DNA of 64,000 nt from Proteiniphilum propionicum (GTDB lineage: Bacteria; Bacteroidota; Bacteroidia; Bacteroidales; Dysgonomonadaceae): assembly GCF_022267555.1 (NCBI RefSeq), contig NZ_CP073586.1, forward strand, positions 1,302,001 through 1,366,000, in the 5' to 3' direction. This document shows, piece after piece, positions 26,347 through 35,684 of this stretch (its first letter is position 1; every line of letters starts with the position of its first letter). Below the pieces are notes generated by a model. It saw only the letters and a program-made list of their open reading frames with translations. It was not told where the DNA came from and made no database searches. The position numbers and the translations under genes were made by a program.

Positions 26347-29300
26347 TTAATTGTTCTCAATTATTCTTATTTCTTCTTCAGTTAAGTTGTATAGTTGGTA
26401 TACCAATTGGTCAATTTTGTTTTCAACAGAATTCTGGGTGAGTCTTTCTTCAAACAGTTGTTTTGCTCTACAAATTAGAATCTCATCAATTCTACAAGGT
26501 AATTCTTCAATGTAATGAGCAGGAAATTGAGCAAATGCTTTATTCTCGCCAGTAGTTAATGATTTGTGAATGAAATCAAATAACTTTGAATTAAGTTGAA
26601 TCAAAATTAAAGGTAGGTATGATTCTTGATATGGAATAATTAAATATAAGTTTTTTAATGCAATAAATTTGTCGTAGTCAGCACATGCAATAATTGAGTT
26701 CCCTGTTCTTCTCATTAATATTTTTTCTTTCAAGTAATATTCAATGTTTGCATTACTTTTTAATTCTTTAGGGATAAACTTCACATATGAACCGCTGTAA
26801 TGATAATTATATCGTTGAATATCTTTACCTAATAATATTTCTTTCCAATCATCATTAAATTTTGTTGTTGAAATGTATTCTGAATTTCTTTTTGTTTCAA
26901 CACCACGATAAACCATACAATAATCTTTTATTTTTTTTGAACTATTGATAATAGTATTTACAAAACTTGGCAATTGTAATTCAAAAGGGTTAATTCCAAT
27001 TTCAAGTTGTTTATCAACAATTTGTATATTGTTTTCTCCTAAACAAATTTTCAATTCAGTTTCTATGTTAGGTTGCTGCTTGGTTAAATTTAAGATAACT
27101 GTTTCTACAATAACATCAAATGCAATATCCTTTAAATTTATTAGTTCATTTATTTGGAATTTTTTTAGATAATCACGAATCTTGGTGAAATACTTACCGT
27201 TCAACCAAGAGTTTGGAATAATATACGAAAATTGTCCATTACTTTTTAGTAACTTATTAAATGCTAATTCAATAAACAGTGTGTAAGTGTTAGGATTATA
27301 TTCTGATGTAAAGTATTCCTGATTATAGAAGTTTATTAAATTTTCTCCAAATGTTGATTTAATAATAACTATGTACGGAGGGTTTCCAATAACCACATCA
27401 AAGCCAACAAATTCTCCATCATCATTTAATACTTCGGGAAATTCAAAACGCCATTCAAATGCGTTTTCATATATTTTGTTGCCTTTTATTTTTTCAATTT
27501 CAATTTCAAGTTTATTAGTTTCTTTTGTTAGTTGCGTCACTTTTTTATTCCAATCGACTTTCTCCATTTTACTCATTTCAAAAATATGCCGTTGATTGTT
27601 CATTTGATATAACTCACCTGATAGTTTTCGTAGCTTTTTTACTTTTGGATCATTCAACGAAATTTCACTTCTGAAATCCGATTTTATAACGGCAATTAAC
27701 CGTTCCATTTCTCTTTTCTGTTCTTTACTATCAGCATTGCGATACGTGTCAACGGCTATTCTGTAACTATCAATTGTCCACTTACTTTTTCTCAGAGCTT
27801 GTTTCAGGTCTGCATCAATGTCAAAACGGCTTACCAAAGAGTTCCCGCATTTTATATTTATATCAATATTTGGGAGTGTTTCAAGTTCCGTTTCGTTTTT
27901 ATAATATGCATTTTTCAAAAGCTCAATCCATAAGCGCAAACGACATATTTTTACTGAGTTGGGATTAATGTCAACGCCGAAAAGACAGTTTTCAATGATA
28001 GTTTGCTTTTCGTGAAAAAGAGCTTCCTGTATGCGTTGCTTTTCTTTGTTGTTCGGTTTATACTCAAATAGTTCTCCGTCTTCATCTGTAACAATTAGTT
28101 CATCATTTACTACCTCCACTTGATACTCTTTCAGGCGTTTACCGTTACGGTCTTGCAGGATTTTTAAATCATTTTTAATGGCAATTAATTCATTAAGTGC
28201 CGAAACCAAAAAGTGTCCTGAACCAACGGCAGGGTCGCAGATTTTAATGCAATTAATAATTTCGTTTGCTTCTTTAGTGTCTTCAATTTTGTTGTAAATT
28301 TCATTTAAGTCCTGGCATTTCCAATTCTTAGTTTCGTTAAATTTTTGCACAACCGACTTACGTATTGTTTCACGGCACATATACATTGTGATGAAACCTG
28401 GCGTGAAAAATGAACCATCTTTGTAACCATTAATTTTCTCGAAAATCAATCCAAGAACAGAAGCATTGATTAGTGATTTATTCTCTTCTTGGATCTCTTC
28501 AGTGCCTTCACTTCTAAAGTCGTATGAATTTAAAAATTCAAATAAATATATAAGAGTTGTTAGTTCTCCTGTTTTATTCTTTCCTTGATCGTTTTTTAAA
28601 ACCGTAGTTGAAATTATTGGGATTGTCTTATCATCTTTCAGATTGCTTATATACAAAGTTGAATGCTCAATATTCGTCGGCTCAAAAAGAGAAGAGTTAA
28701 GATAAGGGACTTTCTCAAAAATTCTCTTTACATCAATATTTCTATCATCATATTTCTTAGCTAATACTTGAAAAAACAAGCTATTAAGGTCGTCATAATT
28801 TTTTATTTTGTCATAATTAAGGAAAGAATATGATTTATCGTTCCTGTGGTAAGTGATAAGTTGTGCTTCCAATAACTTTAAGAACAGAATCCTGTTTAAC
28901 CAAGTGATCGTAAGTTCAAGTGCAACATTGAATAGCCTTTCCTGTTGTGTATTCCCAAATTGACTTGGGCATTCCAATCTACCAATTATTTCTAAACTAT
29001 CAAGTTGGATAATTGCATTCTCTAATATGCTACCTGTATTTCTCTCTTCTTCTTTCTTTCGTCCTATTATTTTTTTAGTTCCTTTTTTTGTTTCTGACAA
29101 ACCAATAATATGCAACAACTCAGAGTAAAAGCGTTTGTCAAGTCTGTTGCTGTCGTTTGTAAACGGAAGTTTCAATAGGTGCTCAGGTGATAGTAACTTG
29201 AATAGAATAATAAGTTTGTTGTCGTCTTCCTTTTTTTTGTTACGGAGTGGTTTTTGATAATCCTGTAAATTGAAGTATGTAAATTCAATTTCATTAATAA

Positions 29301-29877
29301 CACTTTCAAGAAATGGTTCTGCAATCTGATTGTAGAAAAAATCTGTTTTAGTGTCCGCTAATCGTCTACCTTCAAAGTCATTGAATTGTTTTACAAGGCT
29401 TTTGTTTTGTGCAAAAAGCCTCTCAAATAATGTAGCATCAAAAATGAACCACTCATTGATGTTTGTAATTACTAAGTGTTTTACTTCAAGATTTTTGTGA
29501 ATTATTCTTTCTCGCAGATAGTATAGTACTAGTTCCTGAAGAGCTTTTGTATTCAGTTTTTCAGTTGTAACCATTTCTGATTTGTTAGTCGGTTTTTTCG
29601 TTTCGAGAATAACACCAACTGTACTTATTGCTTTGTCTCCATTATGAATTACCAAATCATTTCTTTCTTTTGTGTTGATGAAGTAATTTGGGTCATAGTA
29701 TGTCTTTTTGAGAAAATCAATGATGAGATTTTTATGAAACTCTTCTGATCCTGTCTCATTTGTTCTGTCGAGCAATTGAGTAAGATTAGCTTTAAATCTC
29801 TCAATTTCTGTTCTATTCGGTTTTACTTTTAAAAAGGCTTTGTTTATTGCCTTCCTTGGTTTGAATTGGTTCATCAT
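26347..29877 (-). CDS. Type IIG restriction-modification enzyme (Eco57I-like, fused nuclease-methylase)
   Basis: An 1176-aa single-chain enzyme. At the N-terminus a PD-(D/E)xK-type nuclease core is visible (ND at about 73-74, LETKK with Glu92 and Lys94). In the middle is an N6-adenine methyltransferase: motif I CDPAVGSGHFLVSAL (about 543-557) and catalytic NPPY in VVIGNPPYIVI (about 830). The C-terminus (after about 950) has a TaqI-like target recognition segment with YRGVETKRNSEYI. Such enzymes cut and methylate at one asymmetric site. It is the third gene of a minus-strand block behind a second methyltransferase and an unknown 214-aa gene (232-bp gap). The DNA is strikingly AT-rich relative to the element genes before it, a sign of separate acquisition. 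Confidence 0.88.
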   Translation of the reverse strand: MMNQFKPRKAINKAFLKVKPNRTEIERFKANLTQLLDRTNETGSEEFHKNLIIDFLKKTYYDPNYFINTKERNDLVIHNGDKAISTVGVILETKKPTNKSEMVTTEKLNTKALQELVLYYLRERIIHKNLEVKHLVITNINEWFIFDATLFERLFAQNKSLVKQFNDFEGRRLADTKTDFFYNQIAEPFLESVINEIEFTYFNLQDYQKPLRNKKKEDDNKLIILFKLLSPEHLLKLPFTNDSNRLDKRFYSELLHIIGLSETKKGTKKIIGRKKEEERNTGSILENAIIQLDSLEIIGRLECPSQFGNTQQERLFNVALELTITWLNRILFLKLLEAQLITYHRNDKSYSFLNYDKIKNYDDLNSLFFQVLAKKYDDRNIDVKRIFEKVPYLNSSLFEPTNIEHSTLYISNLKDDKTIPIISTTVLKNDQGKNKTGELTTLIYLFEFLNSYDFRSEGTEEIQEENKSLINASVLGLIFEKINGYKDGSFFTPGFITMYMCRETIRKSVVQKFNETKNWKCQDLNEIYNKIEDTKEANEIINCIKICDPAVGSGHFLVSALNELIAIKNDLKILQDRNGKRLKEYQVEVVNDELIVTDEDGELFEYKPNNKEKQRIQEALFHEKQTIIENCLFGVDINPNSVKICRLRLWIELLKNAYYKNETELETLPNIDINIKCGNSLVSRFDIDADLKQALRKSKWTIDSYRIAVDTYRNADSKEQKREMERLIAVIKSDFRSEISLNDPKVKKLRKLSGELYQMNNQRHIFEMSKMEKVDWNKKVTQLTKETNKLEIEIEKIKGNKIYENAFEWRFEFPEVLNDDGEFVGFDVVIGNPPYIVIIKSTFGENLINFYNQEYFTSEYNPNTYTLFIELAFNKLLKSNGQFSYIIPNSWLNGKYFTKIRDYLKKFQINELINLKDIAFDVIVETVILNLTKQQPNIETELKICLGENNIQIVDKQLEIGINPFELQLPSFVNTIINSSKKIKDYCMVYRGVETKRNSEYISTTKFNDDWKEILLGKDIQRYNYHYSGSYVKFIPKELKSNANIEYYLKEKILMRRTGNSIIACADYDKFIALKNLYLIIPYQESYLPLILIQLNSKLFDFIHKSLTTGENKAFAQFPAHYIEELPCRIDEILICRAKQLFEERLTQNSVENKIDQLVYQLYNLTEEEIRIIENN

Positions 29878-30109
29878 CGGTTTCTTAAAGTATTTCTTCT
29901 TTTTATCTGACCGTTGGCAAAAAAAGATCTTATTTTTTTTAAGTGATGTGTTACGTGTCAGCGAAATTCAAAACAAGCCATGTGTACGGTTCACTTATAT
30001 ACAGATTTACAACATCTTATTAGACTTTCGAAATCATTTTATTAAAAATGTTGTGTAGTTAAATAACCTCTGATCGCTAAGTTGTGCCGACCACTCAGTT
30101 TCCTATTTA

Positions 30110-30754
30110 TTAAGCAAAATTGTTTACTTCTTCAAGTTCAATTCTAATGTGATGTAAAAAACCTCTTAGCCACTTAGAAATTTGTACTGCACTCTTAATA
30201 GAATGAATATGAGTTTGGTCTTCCTGCCAATTTCCATTCATAGCAAAATGAATACTTTTTACATCAATGATTTTTGCTTTTACATTTTCTAATAATGAAA
30301 TAAATTCTCCGTTATCTAAGTGAACGGAGTATTCTTCAAAGGTTTTTTCAATGGCCTGGCTTGAAGTAATATGCCAATGAGGTTGTGAATGTTTTTCATT
30401 TGGGTCATTCATATCGTCCCATTCAGCTCTAAACAACTGAATTTTCATTTCATCATTATCATTCCCTTGATAAATAGAAATAGATATATTTGTGTGAATA
30501 GTTTCTATTGTTTTATTACCTTGTTTTGATTTCTTAACAATGAATTTCACTTCTATATACAACCAAAAGTTTTTAAACCACTTTAGAACCTTCACAGGTT
30601 CAGAGTTATAACGATTTAATGCAATTGAACTACCTTCAATTTTGTAAACAAAAATATTATGATGACCTTTTTCAGGTACAAGTTTGAAATTCTCGAGAAA
30701 TAAGACTTTACATTCCTTATTTATTTCTTTTATAATGCCTAAATAATCACTCAT
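30110..30754 (-). CDS. Unknown 214-aa protein between two methyltransferase genes
   Basis: I do not recognise this family. It is soluble and mixed alpha/beta, with no signal or membrane segments. Noticeable features are a central HSQPHWHIT segment (about 120-128), a SIHFAMNGNWQEDQTHIHSI segment (about 168-187) with two further histidines, and alternating charged strands in the first half (YIEVKFIVKK). The His/Asp clusters could be a metal site, but this is speculation. The start is 4 bp after the stop of the upstream methyltransferase gene, so it is almost certainly co-translated with it and probably belongs to the same defence function. It could be a modulator, nuclease or specificity partner. 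Confidence 0.8.
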   Translation of the reverse strand: MSDYLGIIKEINKECKVLFLENFKLVPEKGHHNIFVYKIEGSSIALNRYNSEPVKVLKWFKNFWLYIEVKFIVKKSKQGNKTIETIHTNISISIYQGNDNDEMKIQLFRAEWDDMNDPNEKHSQPHWHITSSQAIEKTFEEYSVHLDNGEFISLLENVKAKIIDVKSIHFAMNGNWQEDQTHIHSIKSAVQISKWLRGFLHHIRIELEEVNNFA

Positions 30755-30758
30755 AAAA

Positions 30759-33080
30759 CTAGAATTTTGGATAGAAATATGATTTTAAAATATCATCTAT
30801 CACTTGTTTTACGAATGAGTTACCATTTTCTAACTCTTTGCCAAGTTCTGTAAGTTTTAAATATGCTCCATTTTCTCTCAGATTATTTTTATGAATATTT
30901 GGTATAGGAATATTTTTAATCTGAATCTTGCCTAAATCATAACCAGACATTATTGGTTTAGAGTATATTGATAATAATAAATCAAAAATGCTACTGCTAA
31001 ATAACGCAAGATAGAAGTAATAATCAGTGGTTTGAAATTCTTTTTTTGGGATAAATGCATTTCCTTCTTCTATTACGCAGTCTCCTTTTTTATCAAAACC
31101 GAAAGATTTTGAATTTCCAAATCTGTTTGATAATAGCCTTGGTTCTTGGATAAATTGCCAGTTTCTAGGTCTTGTCAATGACCACCAATTGTTTATACCT
31201 GACCTTTTTTCTAATATTTCTTTATTTGGAAAAAGTCTCGTTTTATAAAAATGTAGACCAGTTAAATTATTTTCCTCTTTGAAAATCAAACCATTCTTAT
31301 CATATGGAAACCAAACATATTCACTTATTATAATTTTACCTGTACGAAGCGAATCATTTGTCACAACTGGCCGAAAATATTTCTTTTCTGTAGTTGGAAT
31401 TGAATTAAATTCTTCAGATGAAATTTTAAAAACATTCTTAACACCTAATAATGCTCCTTGATTAATAGTAAAAACATCGCTAATAGCAGAAAATTTACCA
31501 GCTTTATGATATATATCTAGTTCTTTAATAAAATCATTTTCTTTAAGAGAAATGATTTTCCAACTATCCTTTAAAATTGGGAAGTAAGGCGGAATATAGA
31601 TGCTAAAATTCTTATTATTTATTGATTGCTCATTATTAGCATTCATTTTTCTGAACTCTCTTAAAGTGTCTTGTACAATTCCTTTTTCGTTTTTAGTCCA
31701 AATAAGTTTTGGTAATAGTATCGATTTAGAGTTCGAAGCAACAAACAAACTGACATCGGTTAAAGCATCTTCAAATACATAATTGCCTAATTTCGCTAAA
31801 ACCTTAAAAGACAGGTCTTTATATAATTTATTTCTAAGTTCTGAATATATTTCGGAATAGAAAATAGATGTAGGTAAAACACAGCCAATTATACCATTTT
31901 CTTTTAGGGATTGAGTTGCTTTATAAAAAAAAGCTGTAGCTTGATTTGGTCTAGACTTTTTGACAACATTTTCAAGTATGGCGAGAACGTTATCCCGACT
32001 TTCTTTTTCTTTAAGTAATTCCCAAGATATGAATGGGGGATTCATTAAAACAATATCATTTTGTCCCCAATCTTCAACAAGAGAATCACTTACCTTCCTA
32101 ATGTCTATTTGAATTATATTATCCCACTGTTTACGATTTTCATATGATAATAAGAATTTTGATGTTCTTACTGCACTATCCGATGAGTCAAAACCTTTTA
32201 CAACAATTCTTCCGTTAAAACCTTTGTTCTTTAGTTGTTTGAGAACTTCAATTAAAAATTCAGATGAGCCACACGAAGGATCTAAGATAGTAATTTTTTC
32301 ACTGTTTAAATCAAATGATTTAAGTGCATTTTCAACTATACTTCTAGCAATATATTGTGGTGTATAATGTATGCTAGAGTAAGCATCAATTTTAGTTTCT
32401 AATTTACTGGATACGCCACCAAATAAATCTCTTTGGGGATTAAAAAATATTACTTCACGATGAGCTTCTTGGAACAATGCCCCTGCCGTATGTCTTAAAA
32501 TTAAATCTAAATTCGGTTTTATATTTCGAACCCCTTGATTAATAAGCTCTACAAAATATTCAAATCTATCAGGAAAATTTGATGTTGAAATATTCCATTT
32601 TTCAACATCAACCTTTGTGTAGTCTTCTTCTAAACTGATTAAAAGATAAAATAAAAGATTTATTGCCTCAGATGAATCTTGTTTCTCGAATGTAATGTTT
32701 CTAAGTTGTCTAAAGATATCAAGAACAAATGGGACAACATCATTTTGCGTTTTAAATGATTTAGATGATAGGTACTTGTAAAATTGATTTATATTAAATT
32801 CAATTTTATTTTTAGGAATTTTCTCAGTTTTATTATCATACCAATTTGTGACTTCAATATGGTCCTTGTCAATAAATAAAAAATTTTTAGTGTTTGTTGA
32901 CCAAGATTCTTGAAAAACATTTTTTATATCTTCTTCACCTAATGCTGAAGTCTTAAGACAGAAATCGCCCAGGCCACCATTTAACATTAAAAACCTATCC
33001 ACTTGTTGAGTAGGATTAAGTTTAATAGGGAGCAAGCCAAAATTTGATTCCCAAGATTCAATATTTTCAAAATCATTCAT
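30759..33080 (-). CDS. N6-adenine DNA methyltransferase (Eco57I/HsdM-like)
   Basis: A 773-aa protein. The SAM motif is ILDPSCGSSEFLIEVL (about residues 262-277) and the catalytic motif is NDIVLMNPPFISWE with NPPF (about 346). The N-terminal 200 residues or so are helical, as in type I/IIG methyltransferases. The C-terminal 300 residues include a recognition-domain-like part (NQGALLGVKNVFKIS) and PRLLSNRFGNSKSFGF. No nuclease motif is visible, so it is methylase-like only. It is the first gene of the block, with the 214-aa gene following after 4 bp. It could protect DNA from the type IIG enzyme or be the modification part of a separate system. It is very AT-rich. Confidence 0.88.
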   Translation of the reverse strand: MNDFENIESWESNFGLLPIKLNPTQQVDRFLMLNGGLGDFCLKTSALGEEDIKNVFQESWSTNTKNFLFIDKDHIEVTNWYDNKTEKIPKNKIEFNINQFYKYLSSKSFKTQNDVVPFVLDIFRQLRNITFEKQDSSEAINLLFYLLISLEEDYTKVDVEKWNISTSNFPDRFEYFVELINQGVRNIKPNLDLILRHTAGALFQEAHREVIFFNPQRDLFGGVSSKLETKIDAYSSIHYTPQYIARSIVENALKSFDLNSEKITILDPSCGSSEFLIEVLKQLKNKGFNGRIVVKGFDSSDSAVRTSKFLLSYENRKQWDNIIQIDIRKVSDSLVEDWGQNDIVLMNPPFISWELLKEKESRDNVLAILENVVKKSRPNQATAFFYKATQSLKENGIIGCVLPTSIFYSEIYSELRNKLYKDLSFKVLAKLGNYVFEDALTDVSLFVASNSKSILLPKLIWTKNEKGIVQDTLREFRKMNANNEQSINNKNFSIYIPPYFPILKDSWKIISLKENDFIKELDIYHKAGKFSAISDVFTINQGALLGVKNVFKISSEEFNSIPTTEKKYFRPVVTNDSLRTGKIIISEYVWFPYDKNGLIFKEENNLTGLHFYKTRLFPNKEILEKRSGINNWWSLTRPRNWQFIQEPRLLSNRFGNSKSFGFDKKGDCVIEEGNAFIPKKEFQTTDYYFYLALFSSSIFDLLLSIYSKPIMSGYDLGKIQIKNIPIPNIHKNNLRENGAYLKLTELGKELENGNSFVKQVIDDILKSYFYPKF

Positions 33081-33490
33081 TTTGTAAAAATAATCTTTTT
33101 TTGATAGTGCTACTTTTTCTGAAGACCGTTTTGTTCAATATTTCCTGTATTAATACGCATAAATAAAAATACATCCTAATCAGTTTGTACTTAGCAGGTC
33201 TAATGTAATAGGAGGCAACCTCTCAATACTTTATTATCCCGTAATTGATTCAAGCAACGAATTTACGAAACATTCAAGGTAAACCAAAACAATCAATAAA
33301 ATAATTCAATATTAATATCACCACTATCCAAGAAATTTTCACATCTAATTATTCTCATCTTCAATTATTTCTTTTAAATTTGCGATGTAACGTCTTTGGA
33401 TTAAATACCTCTGAATTTTGCCAATCTTGGCCATTGATGCATTCAATGCTTTGAAGTATACATACGAATGATGATTAATTCTCTTTTGTT
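33081..33490. other. Divergent intergenic region
   Basis: There is no gene. It separates the minus-strand methyltransferase gene from the plus-strand gene at 33491 and must hold both promoters. A plus-strand -7 box TAAATTTG is at 33375-33382, about 110 bp before that gene, without a clear -33 element. No promoter is convincing for the minus strand. Confidence 0.5.
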
Positions 33491-33931
33491 ATGGATAATG
33501 TCGACTTGGATACAACCATTGAAGAACTTTCAAATATTGAGAAATTAAGTACGAGAGCAACTCACATTTGCCGATACAACAACTTCAATTATTTGTTCTT
33601 AATCCTGGATCACTATGTTTCAAATAACAAATTTCTTGATATAAGAAATTGTGGCAAACGGACCAGTGAGGAATTGACACGTATTTCCCGAAAATACATT
33701 CATCTTTACCCATTTCAAAAACTTGTGAATAATGAACCGCCCGATTCCGAACTTTTGACTGCTCCGGTAGAATTACTTAAAAAGGAACGACTAAGTCACA
33801 TTCAAAAAACAATCCTTACCAATTTCATCCATAGTAAAATAAAATCACTCTCGAGTCGGTTCAACAATGCTCTGAGAATCTTTTTAGAAGATGAAATTTC
33901 TTTTGATACTTTCGACCGACTGATACTCTAG
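33491..33931 (+). CDS. Orphan RNA polymerase alpha-CTD-like (helix-hairpin-helix) protein
   Basis: A 146-aa protein. Residues about 8-70 resemble the RpoA C-terminal domain: TIEELSNIEKLSTRATHICRY, a spacer, then FLDIRNCGKRTSEEL, which is the alpha-CTD/HhH DNA-contact pattern (IRNFGKKSLEEL in RpoA). The second half (about 75-146) is helical and unrecognised. Such free-standing alpha-CTD-like proteins occur in Bacteroidales elements, with unknown role. It might bind DNA minor groove or compete with RpoA. It is a monocistronic gene between the restriction block and the integrase. Confidence 0.7.
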   Translation: MDNVDLDTTIEELSNIEKLSTRATHICRYNNFNYLFLILDHYVSNNKFLDIRNCGKRTSEELTRISRKYIHLYPFQKLVNNEPPDSELLTAPVELLKKERLSHIQKTILTNFIHSKIKSLSSRFNNALRIFLEDEISFDTFDRLIL

Positions 33932-34251
33932 ATTCCTAATTTAAGAATGATCAATATCAAAGGAATGGGTAAAAGATCATTTATCAGATAGAAACAGCAG
34001 ACATTTAGGAGAGAGGATGCAGACGGGAGTAACAAGAACTTAATCAGCGGATTAAGCAAAATGATTCTTTTGACCAAAAGAGAATAAATGCATAAAAAAG
34101 CAAAGATGACATCGAGTTCAGTTACCAGATCGTTACCTGAGCATAATTTTGACTCTTGACTTTAATATGCTTTTATACAGCAGTTTGCGTAATTTTGCAT
34201 AGCACCGGATAACTCTAAGTAAACTAAATTTGTAATTAAAAAATTAGAGTT
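33932..34251. other. Integrase upstream region with promoter box and inverted repeat
   Basis: There is no gene. The last 45 bp hold a -7 box TAAATTTG (34225-34232) flanked by a perfect 10-bp inverted repeat (34209-34218 and 34244-34253, ATAACTCTAA/TTAGAGTTAT). Its right arm runs through the integrase start codon. The arrangement suggests an operator for autoregulation or a recombinase binding site. The remaining 270 bp show nothing I can support. Confidence 0.55.
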
Positions 34252-35598
34252 ATGGCAAGAAGTACATTCAAGGTTCTGTTCTACCTGAAAAAGAACAATC
34301 TGAAAGATGGCAAAGCTCCTGTTATGGGAAGAATCACTGTTAATGGAAGTGTATCCCAGTTTAGCTGTAAGCTAAACATAAAACCCTCGTTATGGGATAC
34401 CAAAGCAAACAAAGCTTCAGGCAAGAGCCTCGAAGCACAGAAGATCAATCAGAAGTTGGACAATATCAAAACACAGATCGGCAAGCAATACCAACATATC
34501 TGTGACAAAGATAATTTTGTATCAGCTGAAAAAGTCAAGAACGCTTATCTGGGTTTTGGTGATGATTACCGCACTTTCTTTTCCATTGCCGATGAGTTTT
34601 ACGAAAGCTATGCTAAGCGTGTTGGGAAAGACCGTACCGAGGGCTCGTATGAGCAATTGATTATTAACCGCAGGCGGGTAGAAATGTTCCTTCGTGACAG
34701 GTACAATCTATCCGATATTCCAATCAAAGAAATAGAGCCTCAATTTATAGAAGATTATTATGCTTACCTATTGGAAGAACGCAAGCTGGCAGGCAGTACG
34801 TTGCTTACCGCCGTTACCAAACTCAAGCAGATTATGCTGATAGCTCAACGCAAAGGATATATACACGTTAATCCATTTGCCGGATTTCGATTCAAGGCTA
34901 AGACCCGCGACAGAGGCTATCTGACAGAAGATGAACTCAAAAGATTTATGTCTGTGGAACTTCGCCGATACAAGCAACGACAAGTCCGGGATATTTTCGT
35001 GTTCCAAGCCTTTACCGGATTGGCATACTCCGATATCAAGAAACTGACTTTCGATGATATACAAACCTCTTTCGACGGAGAATTATGGCTGATTGCCAAA
35101 CGCAAGAAAACCAATGCCACTTTCTATGTAAAGCTACTTCCTGTAGCCAAAAAATTGATTGAACAATATCGTCTTGTAGCCAAAAATAATTACATATTTC
35201 CTGTTCCTACTTTTGGCGATAGTATGAACCGATGCCTGCAACGTATCGCTAAATTATGTGGAATTACTAAGCGGATTACCACGCATGTAGCCAGGCACTC
35301 ATTTGCCACAACCGTCTGTTTATCAAAGGGTGTGCCGATTGAAACCGTCTCCCAGATGCTCGGACATTCTTGCATTACCACCACACAAATCTATGCCAAA
35401 ATAACCAACGAAAAGATCAGTAAGGATATGGCAGCACTAACAGACAAGATCGGCGATACTTATCAACTCGATACTGACAGAGATGAATCGGACTATAGGA
35501 ATATTAAACGTATCGGTAAAAAACAGAAAGCGATGTTTATCAGAAAGAAAAGGGAGAATAACCCAGTTGATCCCTCAAAATACATGATACGAAAATAA
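34252..35598 (+). CDS. Tyrosine recombinase (integrase)
   Basis: A 448-aa phage-integrase-family recombinase. An arm-binding domain lies at about 1-100, a SAM-like core-binding domain at about 105-205 and the catalytic domain at about 222-395. Catalytic residues are HVARHS (His345, Arg348), LGHS (His372) and QIYAKI with nucleophile Tyr381. At the first-Arg position the sequence reads TGLAYSD (Ala258), a substitution known from the IntDOT-like Bacteroidetes subgroup. About 65 residues follow the catalytic Tyr domain and end in a basic tail. It would integrate or excise the island or its mobilisable part. It is followed by a terminator and the convergent AbiEii-like gene. Confidence 0.93.
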   Translation: MARSTFKVLFYLKKNNLKDGKAPVMGRITVNGSVSQFSCKLNIKPSLWDTKANKASGKSLEAQKINQKLDNIKTQIGKQYQHICDKDNFVSAEKVKNAYLGFGDDYRTFFSIADEFYESYAKRVGKDRTEGSYEQLIINRRRVEMFLRDRYNLSDIPIKEIEPQFIEDYYAYLLEERKLAGSTLLTAVTKLKQIMLIAQRKGYIHVNPFAGFRFKAKTRDRGYLTEDELKRFMSVELRRYKQRQVRDIFVFQAFTGLAYSDIKKLTFDDIQTSFDGELWLIAKRKKTNATFYVKLLPVAKKLIEQYRLVAKNNYIFPVPTFGDSMNRCLQRIAKLCGITKRITTHVARHSFATTVCLSKGVPIETVSQMLGHSCITTTQIYAKITNEKISKDMAALTDKIGDTYQLDTDRDESDYRNIKRIGKKQKAMFIRKKRENNPVDPSKYMIRK

Positions 35599-35624
35599 GT
35601 AGACTGTTTAGGTATGGTAAAATA

Positions 35625-35660
35625 AAACGGATTGATTTTTTATAGTCAATCCGTTTCGTT
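35625..35660. terminator. Bidirectional terminator between integrase and AbiEii-like gene
   Basis: There is a perfect 11-bp stem (35625-35635 with 35646-35656) and a 10-nt loop, in the 86-bp gap between converging genes. Confidence 0.8.
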
Positions 35661-35684
35661 ATTATATTTTGTACAATATACAAT

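Noticed and set aside
29840-30058. A 72-codon plus-strand frame between the type IIG gene and the 214-aa gene
   Set aside because: It overlaps the start of the type IIG gene on the opposite strand, and its Phe/Leu-rich make-up follows from the T-rich DNA.
26347-33080. BREX or DISARM system
   Set aside because: No PglZ phosphatase, BrxC-type ATPase, BrxL protease or DrmA/B helicase genes are present, so methyltransferases alone do not justify these names.
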